From Morella rubra (Eukaryota; Streptophyta; Magnoliopsida; Fagales; Myricaceae), in the NCBI GenBank assembly GCA_003952965.2, contig CM025849.1:3434226-3498225 (forward strand): 64,000 bases of DNA, read 5' to 3'. Position 1 is the first letter of the stretch, and each line of letters starts with the position of its first letter. Below, piece after piece: positions 63,746 to 64,000 of this stretch. The translations under genes were made by a program, and so were the position numbers. The notes beneath the pieces were generated by a model, which worked only from the letters and a program-made list of their open reading frames with translations, was not told the origin of the DNA and did no database searches.

Positions 63746-63820
63746 ATGTCACTGGACATGATGATGGCATCCGAACGTGTCTGTTATGTTCACTGCAACT
63801 TCTGCAACACCATACTAGCG
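63746..63820 (+). CDS. YAB2: YABBY2-like gene, second copy: exon 1 only (runs off the window)
   Basis: The first 25 codons ([20 protein letters not shown] then NTILA) match exon 1 of the complete copy on the minus strand. The GTAAAC donor follows at 63821 and intron 1 begins. The exon carries the first zinc-finger cysteine pair (C17, C20). Whether exons 2-6 follow beyond 64000 cannot be seen; the intron sequence still matches the left copy at the window edge, so a full second gene is possible. The copies are divergent: ATGs face away from each other 15.8 kb apart. Confidence 0.88.
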
Positions 63821-64000
63821 GTAAACCCTCAATTTCTTCTTTATTGTATTCTTTCTTCTTTCTTATCCTTCTAAGGCTCTCTTTGTGCCGTGTCTTTCCA
63901 CAGCTAAATCGACCAATATCCGGGCTGTCAGATTGTTTCTATAATTGTGATTTTCTCAAAACAAACTTTTCTTTTAGCTAGCTAGGTAGCGATAAAAGTC

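Larger units (their letters stand above)
56042..64000. repeat. Right arm of the giant inverted duplication (continues past the window)
   Basis: Reverse complement of 47703-55691 with scattered substitutions (for example 'ccggcggtacc' at 55126 versus 'ggtaccgcagg' at 56598) and microsatellite changes. Two open frames translate identically in both arms (99 aa: 51130-51429 and 60267-60566; 72 aa: 50406-50624 and 61076-61294), showing how close the arms are. 56049-58100 mirrors the gene-free inner part. Confidence 0.95.

Noticed and set aside
63324..63761. 145-aa open frame overlapping the right YABBY2 start
   Set aside because: Ser/Leu/His-rich low-complexity leader sequence driven by TC tracts; not kept as an open frame in the left arm and in a different frame from YABBY2.
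1..64000. tRNA, rRNA and known plant microRNA genes
   Set aside because: Scanned by eye for A/B boxes, GGTTCGA loops and common conserved microRNA sequences; only a weak SINE-like A box (23196-23209) was found.

Overview
This is a window of eukaryotic nuclear DNA from a flowering plant, almost certainly a eudicot. It is AT-rich and intron-bearing, most of it is non-coding or transposon-derived, and it carries plant-specific families (YABBY, BAHD, DAD1-like lipase, RICESLEEPER-type hAT, CACTA). The species cannot be named from sequence alone. Only two host genes are convincingly intact: a single-exon class I phospholipase A1 (19,873-21,210, +) and a six-exon YABBY2-like transcription factor gene (47,957 down to 41,602, -).

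Layout. 0-3 kb: a possible hAT transposase relic at the left edge, then a dead BAHD acyltransferase (minus strand) split by a 938-bp LTR-like insertion with an imperfect 5-bp target duplication. 4.2-10.5 kb: a structurally complete hAT element (12-bp terminal inverted repeats, exact 8-bp target duplication, subterminal motif clusters, an uninterrupted 747-aa transposase frame and three internal repeat arrays). 10.5-19.6 kb: gene-free sequence with a diverged local duplication. 19.6-21.2 kb: the lipase with its TATA box. 21.2-29.8 kb: gene-free, with a SINE-like unit and a foldback MITE. 29.9-34.0 kb: a decayed CACTA element with recognisable DUF4218, DUF4216 and Transposase_24 fragments. 34-41.6 kb: AT-rich intergenic DNA with CACTA-like subterminal repeats and a tandem repeat of about 300 bp. 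41.6-48 kb: the YABBY2-like gene.

The most striking structure is a very large inverted duplication. From 47,703 to 55,691 the sequence is mirrored by 56,042 to the window end at 64,000, around a unique spacer of about 350 bp. The mirrored unit carries the first part of YABBY intron 1, exon 1, the 5' leader and promoter, two MITEs, a mini-CACTA and a CACTA relic. The result is two YABBY2 first exons facing away from each other, about 15.8 kb apart. The left copy is complete; the right copy runs off the window. The arms are very similar but not identical (substitutions, and microsatellite lengths that differ), so this is either a real head-to-head duplication or two haplotypes wrongly joined in the assembly. 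That distinction is the main thing to settle.

The genes form no operon or pathway. The lipase is a predicted plastid acylhydrolase linked by family to lipid remodelling and jasmonate supply. YABBY2-like proteins act in the nucleus in lateral-organ polarity and carpel or fruit patterning.
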